Assembly: GCA_943370385.1 (NCBI GenBank)
Contig: CALRQT020000011.1
Location: forward strand, 52,519-116,518
Direction: 5' to 3'
Source of the DNA: BAIKAL-G1 sp943370385
Lineage (GTDB): Bacteria > Cyanobacteriota > Cyanobacteriia > PCC-6307 > Cyanobiaceae
DNA length: 64,000 nucleotides
Made by a program: the position numbers and the translations under genes. The notes under the pieces were generated by a model. The model had not been told where the DNA came from, searched no databases, and saw only the letters and a program-made list of their open reading frames with translations. Positions 33,714 through 41,589 of the stretch are shown piece by piece (the first letter of the stretch is position 1; each line of letters opens with the position of its first letter).

Positions 33714-34439
33714 ATGGTTTGCAATAACCGCCGGCGTAAATCAAGAAGGCTTCAACGTATTTTCATTGTCCTTGCATGCGGATTCCTTTCGTTGGCATTG
33801 CCTGGGTGCAGCTACTTGTATGCTCCGTTACCAGATGCACTTGGCGGCGGCGGCAGTAAGGATGATGTCAGGATAAGCGGTAGAATTAAAGAGGGTCGGT
33901 ATTATTCTCGCTATTCAAATTTCTCATGCGCAGTGCCACCGCTGATCCATCCTGGCGCCGTCATTGAAGATGATTATTACACCCAAAGCGGTACCGTGAG
34001 TTTTTCGGATGACCTGGGCGCGCTTGTGCGTATTGACTATTGGGAGATTCCCAAGCCTTTGGCGGTTCATGCAGGGACAGCGTCAGGAATCAAATCCATT
34101 GAGAACTGGTTCTTTGACTCCATTGTTCTTGGTCGGATGTACAGACCATTTTCCAGTGTTTTGAAAATATTTTATCGGGGTGACGTTGAACTTGTTGATG
34201 CAAAAACGGGTCAGCGTGACATAGCTCTTTTTGCGGTTGTTTGGTTGCCGAAAGGGTCCACGATTTCGGAGGATACTACCGGACGCCTTGATGCGATGCG
34301 GCCCTCAATCCTTTTTGTTAAAGGACGATATGCCTATCTTATCGCAATTCAGGATATGTCTGGGAGCTCGGGCGTTGGCGTGAATAATCAATTGCTGGAT
34401 AGGTTAGAGCAGCTTTATCAGACATGCGAGTTTCACTGA
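33714..34439 (+). CDS. Putative lipoprotein of unknown function
   Basis: From the ATG at 33714 the protein has 241 residues. It starts with a basic n-region (NNRRRKSRRLQR), a hydrophobic core (IFIVLACGFLSLAL) and a lipobox-like LPGC, so it is probably membrane-anchored on the periplasmic side. The mature part mixes beta-like segments (DDYYTQSGTVSFSDD, LKIFYRGDVELVDAKTG) and ends with a helix (NQLLDRLEQLYQTC). I do not recognise a family. The gene is markedly more AT-rich than its neighbours and lies in the island between glgX and the DUF6880-like gene, so horizontal acquisition is likely. Confidence 0.75.
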   Translation: MVCNNRRRKSRRLQRIFIVLACGFLSLALPGCSYLYAPLPDALGGGGSKDDVRISGRIKEGRYYSRYSNFSCAVPPLIHPGAVIEDDYYTQSGTVSFSDDLGALVRIDYWEIPKPLAVHAGTASGIKSIENWFFDSIVLGRMYRPFSSVLKIFYRGDVELVDAKTGQRDIALFAVVWLPKGSTISEDTTGRLDAMRPSILFVKGRYAYLIAIQDMSGSSGVGVNNQLLDRLEQLYQTCEFH

Positions 34440-34790
34440 TGCGAGGAGGATTGGATTCGGGTCGTCCAATTCTTTCTGTTCTGGGGATGTCTTGCGGTCT
34501 CGCACCCAGGGCTTGTGGAAGACATTAAGAATGATCCGCTCCCATCGTTGAGCCCGGTGAAAAGAGGCTGCTAGGTAGGTGTGATAACGGCTGGCCAATG
34601 AACCCGTCGAAGCCTGTGCCGAGTAGGGTGAACGCAAGCGCTGGCAGGCGCTTAAGCGATGCTTGTCGCAGCACCCCTGTTGGAAGGTGTTGGCCTTTAG
34701 GATAAAATTACGTCAGTCATTAACCTGTTGGACCAAGCGGCTCGCCCACTATTGCCGAGCCCTCCCGAGCCCTCCTGTGGAGGAATCACG
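34440..34790. other. Spacer with gene debris
   Basis: About 350 bp with no convincing gene. A 77-codon minus-strand frame (34404-34637) has no ribosome site. The stretch contains a copy of the glgX 3' tail (34674-34699). Confidence 0.5.
34674..34699 (+). repeat. Copy of the glgX 3' end (first)
   Basis: CCCCTGTTGGAAGGTGT, two differing bases, then GCCTTTA match glgX 33377-33402 at 24 of 26 positions. In the glgX frame it reads PLLEGVGL followed by a stop, against PLLEGVSL in glgX. Confidence 0.75.
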
Positions 34791-34826
34791 ATGGTTTCTG
34801 GTGCAGGAGTTGGTCTGTATCTCTAG
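34771..34826 (+). promoter_or_regulatory. Possible leader ORF with its ribosome site in a hairpin
   Basis: GGAGG (34779-34783) is a strong ribosome site 7 bp before an ATG at 34791 that opens an 11-codon frame (MVSGAGVGLYL). The same GGAGG can pair with CCTCC (34771-34775) across a 3-nt loop, which would hide it. It lies 28 bp upstream of the small secreted-protein gene. Function as a leader is inference. Confidence 0.35.
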
Positions 34827-34854
34827 AGTTTAGAGGCTGCCACTTAGTATAGGG

Positions 34855-35109
34855 ATGGCAATTCTGGCGCCTAAGCCCGTCAAGGCTTTGTTGGCGGGGT
34901 TGGTAGGGCTTGCTTGTTTTTTGCCTTTGGGGGCGATTGCCTGCACTGTGTTGGACAGTGATAGGGATGCCCTGGCAAGCAGGCCAATTCGAGATCCATG
35001 GAGCTGGGTGCGTCAGATGATCCGCAGGGACTGTCCTTCCAGTATCAAGTATTGGGCAGACAATGGAGACGATAGTATGAATCTCAGAGTCCGGGATTTT
35101 GTCCAGTGA
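34855..35109 (+). CDS. Small putative secreted protein
   Basis: 84 residues with a signal-peptide-like start (KALLAGLVGLACFLPLGAIA) and a mature part with two Cys and several Trp (DPWSWVRQMIRRDCPSS). No good ribosome site is seen directly upstream. The stop overlaps the next start as TGATG. Alternatively this and the next frame are halves of one frameshifted gene. AT-richer than the surroundings. Confidence 0.45.
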   Translation: MAILAPKPVKALLAGLVGLACFLPLGAIACTVLDSDRDALASRPIRDPWSWVRQMIRRDCPSSIKYWADNGDDSMNLRVRDFVQ

Positions 35110-35231
35110 TGTTTGTCCGTGATCCCTGTAGGAGTGGAACGGAGAGTGTTTTTGTGGTCTTTGAAAACTATCTGGGTCGATCTGGGTCTGAAAAGTATTG
35201 CCTGATTGGCGATGTTCTGGGGTCTCCTTAG
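35109..35231 (+). CDS. Short ORF coupled to the small secreted-protein gene
   Basis: A 40-residue frame starting at the ATG that overlaps the previous stop (TGATG). It reads MFVRDPCRSGTESVFV, then VFENYLGRSGSEKYC and LIGDVLGSP, which looks like the end of a folded domain. It may be a coupled small gene or the displaced C-terminus of the preceding gene. The following ~190 bp to 35425 contain nothing I can support. Confidence 0.35.
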   Translation: MFVRDPCRSGTESVFVVFENYLGRSGSEKYCLIGDVLGSP

Positions 35232-35425
35232 GGGGGCAGGAGGGGCCCCGTGGTTATGTGCAGGTCAAGGCGCGGTGGCATATGAGCGCTAGAGATGTCA
35301 TTGTTTGAATTGTTGAATTACGCCCCACTGACGTCATCCAAATCGGTACATCTAGGGAATCAAGTGCGGCAATGTTAGAAGGGCAAAGATGGTGAGAACG
35401 TGTTGGCAAAGCTTCAGCCGATAGG

Positions 35426-35488
35426 GTGGAAAGCCGCAGCCCGGTGCTGCAGGGCGACGCTCCCCTTCTTAAGGGGGCCGGTTTTAAG
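35426..35488 (+). repeat. Copy of the glgX 3' end (second)
   Basis: Twenty-one codons align without gaps to glgX 33341-33403; about 40 of 63 bases agree. The translation ESRSPVLQGDAPLLKGAGF parallels the glgX tail ESRSLVLLAAKPLLEGVSL, but the stop has been lost. It lies immediately before the DUF6880-like gene, whose real start is the ATG at 35498. Confidence 0.7.
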
Positions 35489-35497
35489 CACCACCCC

Positions 35498-36844
35498 ATG
35501 GCCAGCAAACTCACCCTCAACGCCAAGAACCTGGAGGCCCTAGGGGCCGCCCGCTTGGCGGAGTTGCTGCTGGAGCTCAGCAACGGCAATGGGGCGGCCA
35601 AGCGCCAGCTGCGCCTGGCCCTGGCCGCCGGCAGCAGTGTGGAGGAGGCCGCCCAGGAGGTGCGCAAACGGCTGGCCAGCATCGGCCGCTCGGGCACCTA
35701 TATCGACTGGCGCAAGCGCAAAACCCTGGCCAGCGACCTCCAGGCCCAACACCGGGCCATCACCGGGCCGATTGCGGCGGCGGATGCGGCGATCGCCCTC
35801 GACCTGCTCTGGCGCTTCCTCGACCTGGCCGATGGGGTGCTGGCCCGCAGCTCCGATGGCAGCGGCACCCTGGCCGATCCGTTCCGCGCCGCCCTGGCCG
35901 ACCTGGGGCCCCTGGCGAGCGCCGCCGGGGCTGACCCACTCGCCATCGCCGACCAGCTGTTTGAGCTGTTGGGGACCAACGACTACGGCCAGTTCGATGG
36001 GCTCCTGCCCGCCGTGGCCGCGGCCATGGGGGAACCGGGTTTAGCCCGGCTGGAAGCGTTGATCCTCCAGCAGGGCTTGGCCGATGGCCAGCGGGTGATG
36101 CTGCAGATCGCCGAGGCCCGCGGCGACCTCGATGCCTACCTGGCCCGGGTGCCGGCCCAGCAGCTGCAATGGCCCGATGGGGCCGCCGCCGTGGCCGACC
36201 GTTTCCTCGCCGCGGGCCGGGCGGAGGAGGCCCTGGCGATCCTGGATCAGGCGGCCCAGGCCGCCAAGTCTTGGTCTTCGCCCCATTGGACCGAGAGCCG
36301 CATTGCCGCTCTTGATGCCCTCAGACGCAGTGATGAGGCCCAGGCGCTGCGCTGGCAAGCCTTTGGGCGCACCCTCTCGATTCCCTATCTGCGGGCCTAT
36401 TTGCAGGGCTTGCCCGCTTTTGAGGACGGGGAAGCCGAGGAGCGGGCCTTTGCCCTGGTGGAGCACCACCCCAACCCAAGCGAGGCCCTCGCTTTCCTGG
36501 TGGCCTGGCCGGCCCTGCCGCGGGCGGCCACCTACGTGCTCTACCACTGGGACCAGGACAGCTGGGATGGGCAGGACCAGGCCCCCTTGGCCGCCGCCGC
36601 CGAGCGCCTCAGTGGCCCTTACCCCCTGGCGGCCACCAAGCTCTACCGGCAGCTCCTGGTGGAAGCCCTCTGGCTGGGGGGCGCCAAACGCCATCGCCAG
36701 GCCGTCAGCCACCTGGGCACCTGCAAGGACCTGGCCGCCGCGATCACCGACTGGCAAGGCCTGGAGGATCACGGGGCGTTTGTGGCCGGATTAAGGGAGT
36801 CGTTTGCCATGAACTGGAGCGTCCGCGCCCTGCTATGCGACTAA
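35498..36844 (+). CDS. DUF6880-like protein
   Basis: A 448-residue helical protein starting KLTLNAKNLEALGAARLAELLLEL, the N-terminal pattern I associate with DUF6880. The basic segment EEAAQEVRKRLASIGRS and DWRKRKTLASDLQ follow, then an Ala/Leu-rich helical-repeat body (LARLEALILQQGLADGQRVM) and a C-terminus with conserved Trp and Tyr (TYVLYHWDQDSWDG, ATKLYRQLLVEALWLGGAKRH, partial). Function is unknown; the repeats suggest a protein-interaction scaffold. The upstream frame is open into the glgX tail copy. Confidence 0.78.
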   Translation: MASKLTLNAKNLEALGAARLAELLLELSNGNGAAKRQLRLALAAGSSVEEAAQEVRKRLASIGRSGTYIDWRKRKTLASDLQAQHRAITGPIAAADAAIALDLLWRFLDLADGVLARSSDGSGTLADPFRAALADLGPLASAAGADPLAIADQLFELLGTNDYGQFDGLLPAVAAAMGEPGLARLEALILQQGLADGQRVMLQIAEARGDLDAYLARVPAQQLQWPDGAAAVADRFLAAGRAEEALAILDQAAQAAKSWSSPHWTESRIAALDALRRSDEAQALRWQAFGRTLSIPYLRAYLQGLPAFEDGEAEERAFALVEHHPNPSEALAFLVAWPALPRAATYVLYHWDQDSWDGQDQAPLAAAAERLSGPYPLAATKLYRQLLVEALWLGGAKRHRQAVSHLGTCKDLAAAITDWQGLEDHGAFVAGLRESFAMNWSVRALLCD

Positions 36845-37111
36845 GGGATTGGCCCCTGGGCCATCGATGGATTAGCTGTGATCTAGGGCCAGCCCAGCCC
36901 AGGGGAGGCGAGCGCAATCGGGGCGATGGGTTGCCATGGGTTAACGATCAAGATTGTCCTCAATAGGGCTGCCGTGGTTGCCAGTCTGGGCCCGGGGGTT
37001 TGATGTTGAAGGGATGTTTTCGGGATGGGCCCCATTGCAAAGGGGCCCCACCATTGCCAGCATGGGCTACACCGCCAAGGCGGCTAGGCAAAGCATCCCC
37101 TGCTGGTGCCA
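36845..37111. other. Spacer before corA
   Basis: 267 bp without a gene. A 61-codon frame beginning at 36954 lacks coding character. The corA promoter should be here. Confidence 0.5.
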
Positions 37112-38254
37112 ATGCCAGCGTTCTCCCCCAAGCCAGTGATCACGAAAAAGGAGCTCCATGCCTTTCCAGGCACCTTTAGTTCGCGTCGACTGGAAAGCCG
37201 TCCTGGGAATTTACCCGCTGCCCTCTATGTCCACGGCGGCCTGGCGCCAACCCGTTGTTCGGTTGTGGAGATTAGCCCCGAGGGCGTGATTGTTCACGAC
37301 CAGGTGAAGGCCAGTGGTATGGCCGTAATCCAGGCCAAGGGTAATCCCCTATGGGTTCGCATGACGGGGCTATCTGATCTGGGTGAATTGAAGCGGCTAT
37401 TGACTATTTTGGAAGTGCCGGATGTGGTCCATCCCGCCCTGCTGGAGACCCCCCAGGCTCCCCAGCTTCAGGAGTATTTGGATGGCTTGATCGTGTGCGT
37501 GCACCGACTGGGGTGCAGCCGGGATCCCTCCCATTTGATCAGCGAGCAGGCCAGCTTTTATTTGCGCGCAAACCTGTTGCTTTCGGTGGACGAGTTTGAG
37601 CGGCAGGAAACCTGTGACAAGCTCGCTGTGTGGCTGCAAAACAAGATGCCGGCTGCCAATGCTGATGATTTGGATGATTTGCTCCATGCCTTTTTTGAAG
37701 AGATTCTCCATCAGTATTTTCCCCTGCTTGAGGTGATGTCGGACCGCCTGGATGATTTGGAAGAATCGGTGCTGCGTTCGCCCAAGCCCAAGCTGTTAAC
37801 CAAGGCCTTCCAGATCCATTCCAGCCTCCGCCATGTGCGCCGTCAGCTTTGGCCTTTGCTAAGCCAGATCCGCTTGTTTATACGCCAAAATCAGGCGGAT
37901 TTATCACCTGAGTCGGCGGAGCGTTATCAGGATATTGAGCAGCATCTCAACCAGCTTTTCGAAGTGAGTGAATGGCTGCGTCAGCAGTGTGATGCCGTCA
38001 CCCAGGCCTACATGGCGAGCGTTGGCAACCGCATGAACCAGGTGATGAAGACCCTGACGATTATTTCGGTGGTGTTTGCACCCCTCACCTTTTTGGCTGG
38101 CATTTATGGCATGAATTTTGTTGATATGCCGGAGTTGAAGTGGTCCTACGGCTATCCCCTATGCCTCCTGTTTATGGCCATCATTTCCGCGGCCATGATC
38201 GCTTGGTTGTCCCAGCGGGGTTGGTTTCAAGATTGGACCACCAGTCGGGGCTAG
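37112..38254 (+). CDS. corA: CorA-family magnesium/cobalt transporter
   Basis: A 380-residue pentameric divalent-cation channel of the inner membrane. The long cytosolic domain includes the helix with acidic clusters (DDLDDLLHAFFEEILHQYF and LDDLEESVL). Two C-terminal transmembrane helices flank the signature YGMNF: TLTIISVVFAPLTFLAGI before it and YPLCLLFMAIISAAMIAWL after it. A GTG two codons upstream is an alternative start. It is convergent with the minus-strand GAP-family gene. Confidence 0.93.
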   Translation: MPAFSPKPVITKKELHAFPGTFSSRRLESRPGNLPAALYVHGGLAPTRCSVVEISPEGVIVHDQVKASGMAVIQAKGNPLWVRMTGLSDLGELKRLLTILEVPDVVHPALLETPQAPQLQEYLDGLIVCVHRLGCSRDPSHLISEQASFYLRANLLLSVDEFERQETCDKLAVWLQNKMPAANADDLDDLLHAFFEEILHQYFPLLEVMSDRLDDLEESVLRSPKPKLLTKAFQIHSSLRHVRRQLWPLLSQIRLFIRQNQADLSPESAERYQDIEQHLNQLFEVSEWLRQQCDAVTQAYMASVGNRMNQVMKTLTIISVVFAPLTFLAGIYGMNFVDMPELKWSYGYPLCLLFMAIISAAMIAWLSQRGWFQDWTTSRG

Positions 38255-38309
38255 CCGGCGGGCGCAGCCTGGCTTGCCAGGCTTTTGATGGGTGCCGGGA
38301 GACTGCGCT

Positions 38310-38999
38310 TTAGGCGGCCCGCAGGCCCGCAATCCCTTCCCAGCCCAGGTAACCAGCCAGGGCCAGGCTGAGCAGGCCCACCAGCAGATCGCCCCGGGCA
38401 AAGAGCAGTTGCTTGCCGCCTTCGAGCAGGGGAATCACCCGATCACGGCGGATCGTCACGGCCAGCAGGGGCAGCAGCAGGGCCAGGCTGGCCACCAGGG
38501 TGAAGCCCCCTGCCAGGGCCAGTTCCGCCTTGGTGCTGAGCCCTGCTGCCAGGATTGCGCCCGCACTTTTGGCGAACAGGAACAGGTCATCGGGGCTGGC
38601 CAGTTCGATGCCGACCCCTGCGGCGATCAGCAGGGGCAGGGGGAAGGCGCTGAAGCGATTCAACTGGCGCGTCCAGGCGGGTGGTTCGTCCCCCTCCTCA
38701 CGCCGTTCCAGCAGTTCCTTGATCCCCAGGGCCAGGAGGGCCCCGGCGGCGAGCAGGTCAAGCCCGGTGCGGTGGGCGCTGCCCTGGTCCATGGTCAGCA
38801 GCAGGCTGTGGCCCACGGTGAGCAACACCACCACCACCCCGCCAATGGTGACCATCCAACTGAGCACGAACCAACTGCCCCGCTGGATCGGGTTGGGGCC
38901 CAGCAGCATCAACAGCAACAGGCCGATGTGGATCGGGCTAAGGCTGACGGCGGCGGCGTAGGCGACCAGCTCGGCCCCCAGGGTTGCAACGGAGGTCAT
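38310..38999 (-). CDS. GAP-family (Sap-like) multi-spanning membrane protein
   Basis: 229 residues with about six transmembrane helices (e.g. SPIHIGLLLLMLLGPNP, VVVVLLTVGHSLLL, LLAAGALLALGIKELLE). The first helix with SLSPIHI and the central loop fit the GAP/Sap (sulfolipid-addressing-like) family, related to LysE-type exporters. Substrate is unknown. Confidence 0.75.
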   Translation of the reverse strand: MTSVATLGAELVAYAAAVSLSPIHIGLLLLMLLGPNPIQRGSWFVLSWMVTIGGVVVVLLTVGHSLLLTMDQGSAHRTGLDLLAAGALLALGIKELLERREEGDEPPAWTRQLNRFSAFPLPLLIAAGVGIELASPDDLFLFAKSAGAILAAGLSTKAELALAGGFTLVASLALLLPLLAVTIRRDRVIPLLEGGKQLLFARGDLLVGLLSLALAGYLGWEGIAGLRAA

Positions 39000-39073
39000 G
39001 GTCAGGTCTTGGGGCGCTCAGGAGTTGGTAAGGGTTCTAGGCAGCCGGGTGGTTCGGCCCCACTGCTGGCTCG

Positions 39074-39757
39074 CTAACCGCCGGCCCGCCAGCCGCTGGC
39101 GGGGCTGTTCCAGTGCTGGATCACCCGGGTCTGCCGCTCCTGGCCGAGCACGCTGATCGTGGCGGTGCCTAGGGCCAGCAGGCGCCCGCCGCTGGCGCCC
39201 AGGCCCAGCCAGGTGGCCGCCAGGGCCCGCAGGATGTGGCCGTGGGCAAACAGGGCCACGGCCCCCTGGTCGCCGGCCGCTGCCAGGGCCTGGCCAATCA
39301 CCGCGTCGCAACGGGCTTGCACGGTTTCGGCCGTGTCCCCCTCGGGGCAGCCGTGGCTCCAGACCGTCCAGGCCGGCACCGTTTGGCGGATTTCGGCGGT
39401 GGTCAGGCCTTCGTAGGCGCCGTAGTCCCATTCCCGCAGGTTGGCGCAGGGGCTGGCCTGGGCCCCGAGCCCGGCCAGGTCGCAGGTGCGGCGCGCCCGC
39501 TGCAAGGGGCTGGTCAGTACGGCGGCAAAGGGGCGGCCGGCTAGGGCCGGGGCTAGGCGGCGGGCCTGCTCTTCCCCCTCCGGCAAGAGGGGAATGTCGG
39601 TGCTGCCGGTATGGCGGCCATTGCGGGACCATTCGGTCGCCCCATGGCGCAGCAACCAGAGTTCAGGGGAGTCCAAAGGGGGGATGGCTGGGGGGGGTGG
39701 CCCCGCCCTGACCAGGGGGGCTCGGGATGGCTCAGTGGCGCACTTCGAACCAATCAT
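39074..39757 (-). CDS. Histidine phosphatase family protein (phosphoglycerate mutase-like)
   Basis: 227 residues of the branch 1 histidine phosphatases. The catalytic motif LLRHGATEWS has the phosphorylated His; TSPLQRARRTCDLAG, a conserved Glu (LREWDYGAYEG) and the second His (FAHGHILRALA) are in place. The N-terminal 30 residues are Pro-rich and may not all be translated. It overlaps the acylphosphatase 3' end by 26 bp and shares its transcript. Substrate is unknown; it could act on sugar phosphates or cobalamin intermediates. Confidence 0.88.
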   Translation of the reverse strand: MIGSKCATEPSRAPLVRAGPPPPAIPPLDSPELWLLRHGATEWSRNGRHTGSTDIPLLPEGEEQARRLAPALAGRPFAAVLTSPLQRARRTCDLAGLGAQASPCANLREWDYGAYEGLTTAEIRQTVPAWTVWSHGCPEGDTAETVQARCDAVIGQALAAAGDQGAVALFAHGHILRALAATWLGLGASGGRLLALGTATISVLGQERQTRVIQHWNSPASGWRAGG

Positions 39758-40100
39758 CCCGGCAGGGGGAGAGCAGGCTGGAGGTCACCCCCAGCACCTG
39801 GGCCCCACTGGGACCCCTCTCGCACCAGAGGCGCAGTTCGTTGAGCTGGTTGATCGGCCCTTCCGCCTCGATGGCCACCGAGCCGTCGGGGCAGTTGCGC
39901 ACCCAGCCGCTCAGGCCCAATTCCCGGGCCCGGCGGTTGCAGGCGGCCCGGTAGCCCACCCCCTGCACCTGGCCCCGCACCGTCAGGCTCCAGCGCTCGA
40001 GGAAGGTCGGGGCGCGGGGTTCGCCCCGCTCCACGTGGTGCCAGTCCCGGCGGAGGTTTGCGCGGCTGCGTTGCGCAGCCGGCGAGGGATCATCGAACAT
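39732..40100 (-). CDS. Acylphosphatase
   Basis: The ~85-residue core VRGQVQGVGYRAACNRRA (catalytic Arg) and GWVRNCPDGSVAIEAEG (catalytic Asn) is a complete acylphosphatase that hydrolyses acyl phosphates. The ATG at 40100 gives 122 residues; an earlier ATG at 40151 would increase the overlap with the cobyrinate synthase gene. In either case the N-terminal extension overlaps the 3' end of that gene in another frame, so the true start may be further inside. Confidence 0.85.
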   Translation of the reverse strand: MFDDPSPAAQRSRANLRRDWHHVERGEPRAPTFLERWSLTVRGQVQGVGYRAACNRRARELGLSGWVRNCPDGSVAIEAEGPINQLNELRLWCERGPSGAQVLGVTSSLLSPCRDDWFEVRH

Positions 40101-41539
40101 CCAGCCCAATGAAGGTGAAGCCAGCTGGCGTGCAGAGTCGCTGTGCTCCATCCTTCGATCCTCGCGGGATGACCCCAGCCTTCAAGCTGCCATAGGGGCT
40201 GGGTGCTGCACAAGGCTGTTGCAGGTTGTGACAGGGGCTCCGTGCCCTGGGGGGGTGGCAGGGCCTGGGGCCAGCCCGCCGTGGCGCCGCCGTCCAGGGG
40301 CTCCAGTTGCCAGCGATGGAATTCATGGCCCTGCCAGGTTTCACCCCGGCGCACCACAAGCCCGTCCCCTTGGGCGATCGCCTGGCGGTAGCCGAGGCTG
40401 AGGCTGCCTCGCCGGGCCCGGAAGGGCAACAGCCCTGCCATCGGGTGGGCCTGGCCGGCCGGATCGACCAGCTCCTGGCCGAGCAACAGCAAGCCACCGC
40501 ATTCCGCGTAGATCGGCAGCCCCCCGGCGGCGGCCCGGCGCAGCTCCCCGAGGCTGCGCTGGCTGTGGGCCAGTTGGGCCCCATGCAGTTCGGGGTAGCC
40601 GCCCGGCAGCACCAGGGCCCGGCAGCCCGCCGGCAGGGGCTCATCGGCCAGCGGTGACCAGGACCGCACCGCTAGCCCCTCGGCCTCCAGCAGTTCGGCC
40701 GCCTCGGGGTAGCGGAAGTGGAAGGCCTGGTCGCTGGCGATCGCGATCGCCAGGGGTTCGTCCGCCGGTGCCGGCCCGTCTGGGGAGTCGCTTCGGCAGT
40801 CGCTGGGGGCCTCCCCCTGCTGGCGCAGCCAGGGGATCGGGGCCAGGCCATCGCCGGGGGCCTGGGGCGGCTCCAGCAGGGGCCAAAGCTGCTCCAGGTC
40901 CAGGTGCCTTTCGCCCAGGTCGGCCCATTCGCCCTGACGTTGCTCCAGGTCGGCCAGCTCCCCGGGGGGCACTAGCCCCAGGTGGCGGGAGGGCAACGCC
41001 AGGCTGTCGTGGCGAGGCAGGACCCCCAGCAGGGGCATGGCAATCGCCGCTAGGGCTTCGCCCAACAGTGCCCGGTGCCGTTCGCTGCCGACGCCATTGA
41101 GCACCACCCCGGCGATGGTCAGGCCCGGGTCATGGTCGCGGAAGCCGCGCACCAGGGCGGCCAGGGAGCCCGCCTGGCGGCTGGCCTCCACCACCAACAC
41201 GATCGGCAAGTCCAGCTGTTGGGCCACCGCCGCCGAACTGCCCTCGCTGCTGGAGCCGCGGCCATCGAACAGGCCCATCACCCCCTCCACCAGGCAGCGG
41301 TCGGCCTGGCTGCCGAATCCCAAAAAGCTGCGCCGCACCCAGGCCTCGCCGCAGAGCAGGGGATCGAGGTTGCGGCAGGGCCGGCCACTGACCCGGGCCA
41401 GCAGTTGGGGGTCGAGGTAATCGGGCCCCACCTTGAAGGTCTGGATGGTCTGGCCCCGCCGGCGCACTAGGGCACTGAGGGCCAGGCTGACCAGGGTTTT
41501 GCCACTGCCGCTGCAGGGGGCAGCGATCAGGCAGGCCAT
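39983..41539 (-). CDS. cbiA: Cobyrinate a,c-diamide synthase (CbiA/CobB)
   Basis: This ATP- and glutamine-dependent enzyme amidates the a and c carboxylates of cobyrinic acid in cobalamin biosynthesis. It starts MACLIAAPCSGSGKT (P-loop) and has KVGPDYLDP, VEGVMGLFDG and the glutamine amidotransferase half with the nucleophile in YAECGGLLLLGQ and a distal His (LHLHW). At 518 residues it exceeds the usual ~450-460. The last ~38 residues (Arg/Ser/Thr-rich, after LHLHWAG) overlap the acylphosphatase gene in another frame. A TTG four codons upstream is an alternative start. Confidence 0.93.
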   Translation of the reverse strand: MACLIAAPCSGSGKTLVSLALSALVRRRGQTIQTFKVGPDYLDPQLLARVSGRPCRNLDPLLCGEAWVRRSFLGFGSQADRCLVEGVMGLFDGRGSSSEGSSAAVAQQLDLPIVLVVEASRQAGSLAALVRGFRDHDPGLTIAGVVLNGVGSERHRALLGEALAAIAMPLLGVLPRHDSLALPSRHLGLVPPGELADLEQRQGEWADLGERHLDLEQLWPLLEPPQAPGDGLAPIPWLRQQGEAPSDCRSDSPDGPAPADEPLAIAIASDQAFHFRYPEAAELLEAEGLAVRSWSPLADEPLPAGCRALVLPGGYPELHGAQLAHSQRSLGELRRAAAGGLPIYAECGGLLLLGQELVDPAGQAHPMAGLLPFRARRGSLSLGYRQAIAQGDGLVVRRGETWQGHEFHRWQLEPLDGGATAGWPQALPPPQGTEPLSQPATALCSTQPLWQLEGWGHPARIEGWSTATLHASWLHLHWAGCSMIPRRLRNAAAQTSAGTGTTWSGANPAPRPSSSAGA

Positions 41540-41589
41540 CGGGTCCGGCAAGCCATGGGATCAGGCGCCCGCAGGCGCGGGCTTGCGTG

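Noticed and set aside
34404..34637. 77-codon minus-strand frame that might be a transposase remnant
   Set aside because: No catalytic motif or terminal inverted repeats; it partly overlaps the lipoprotein gene antisense.
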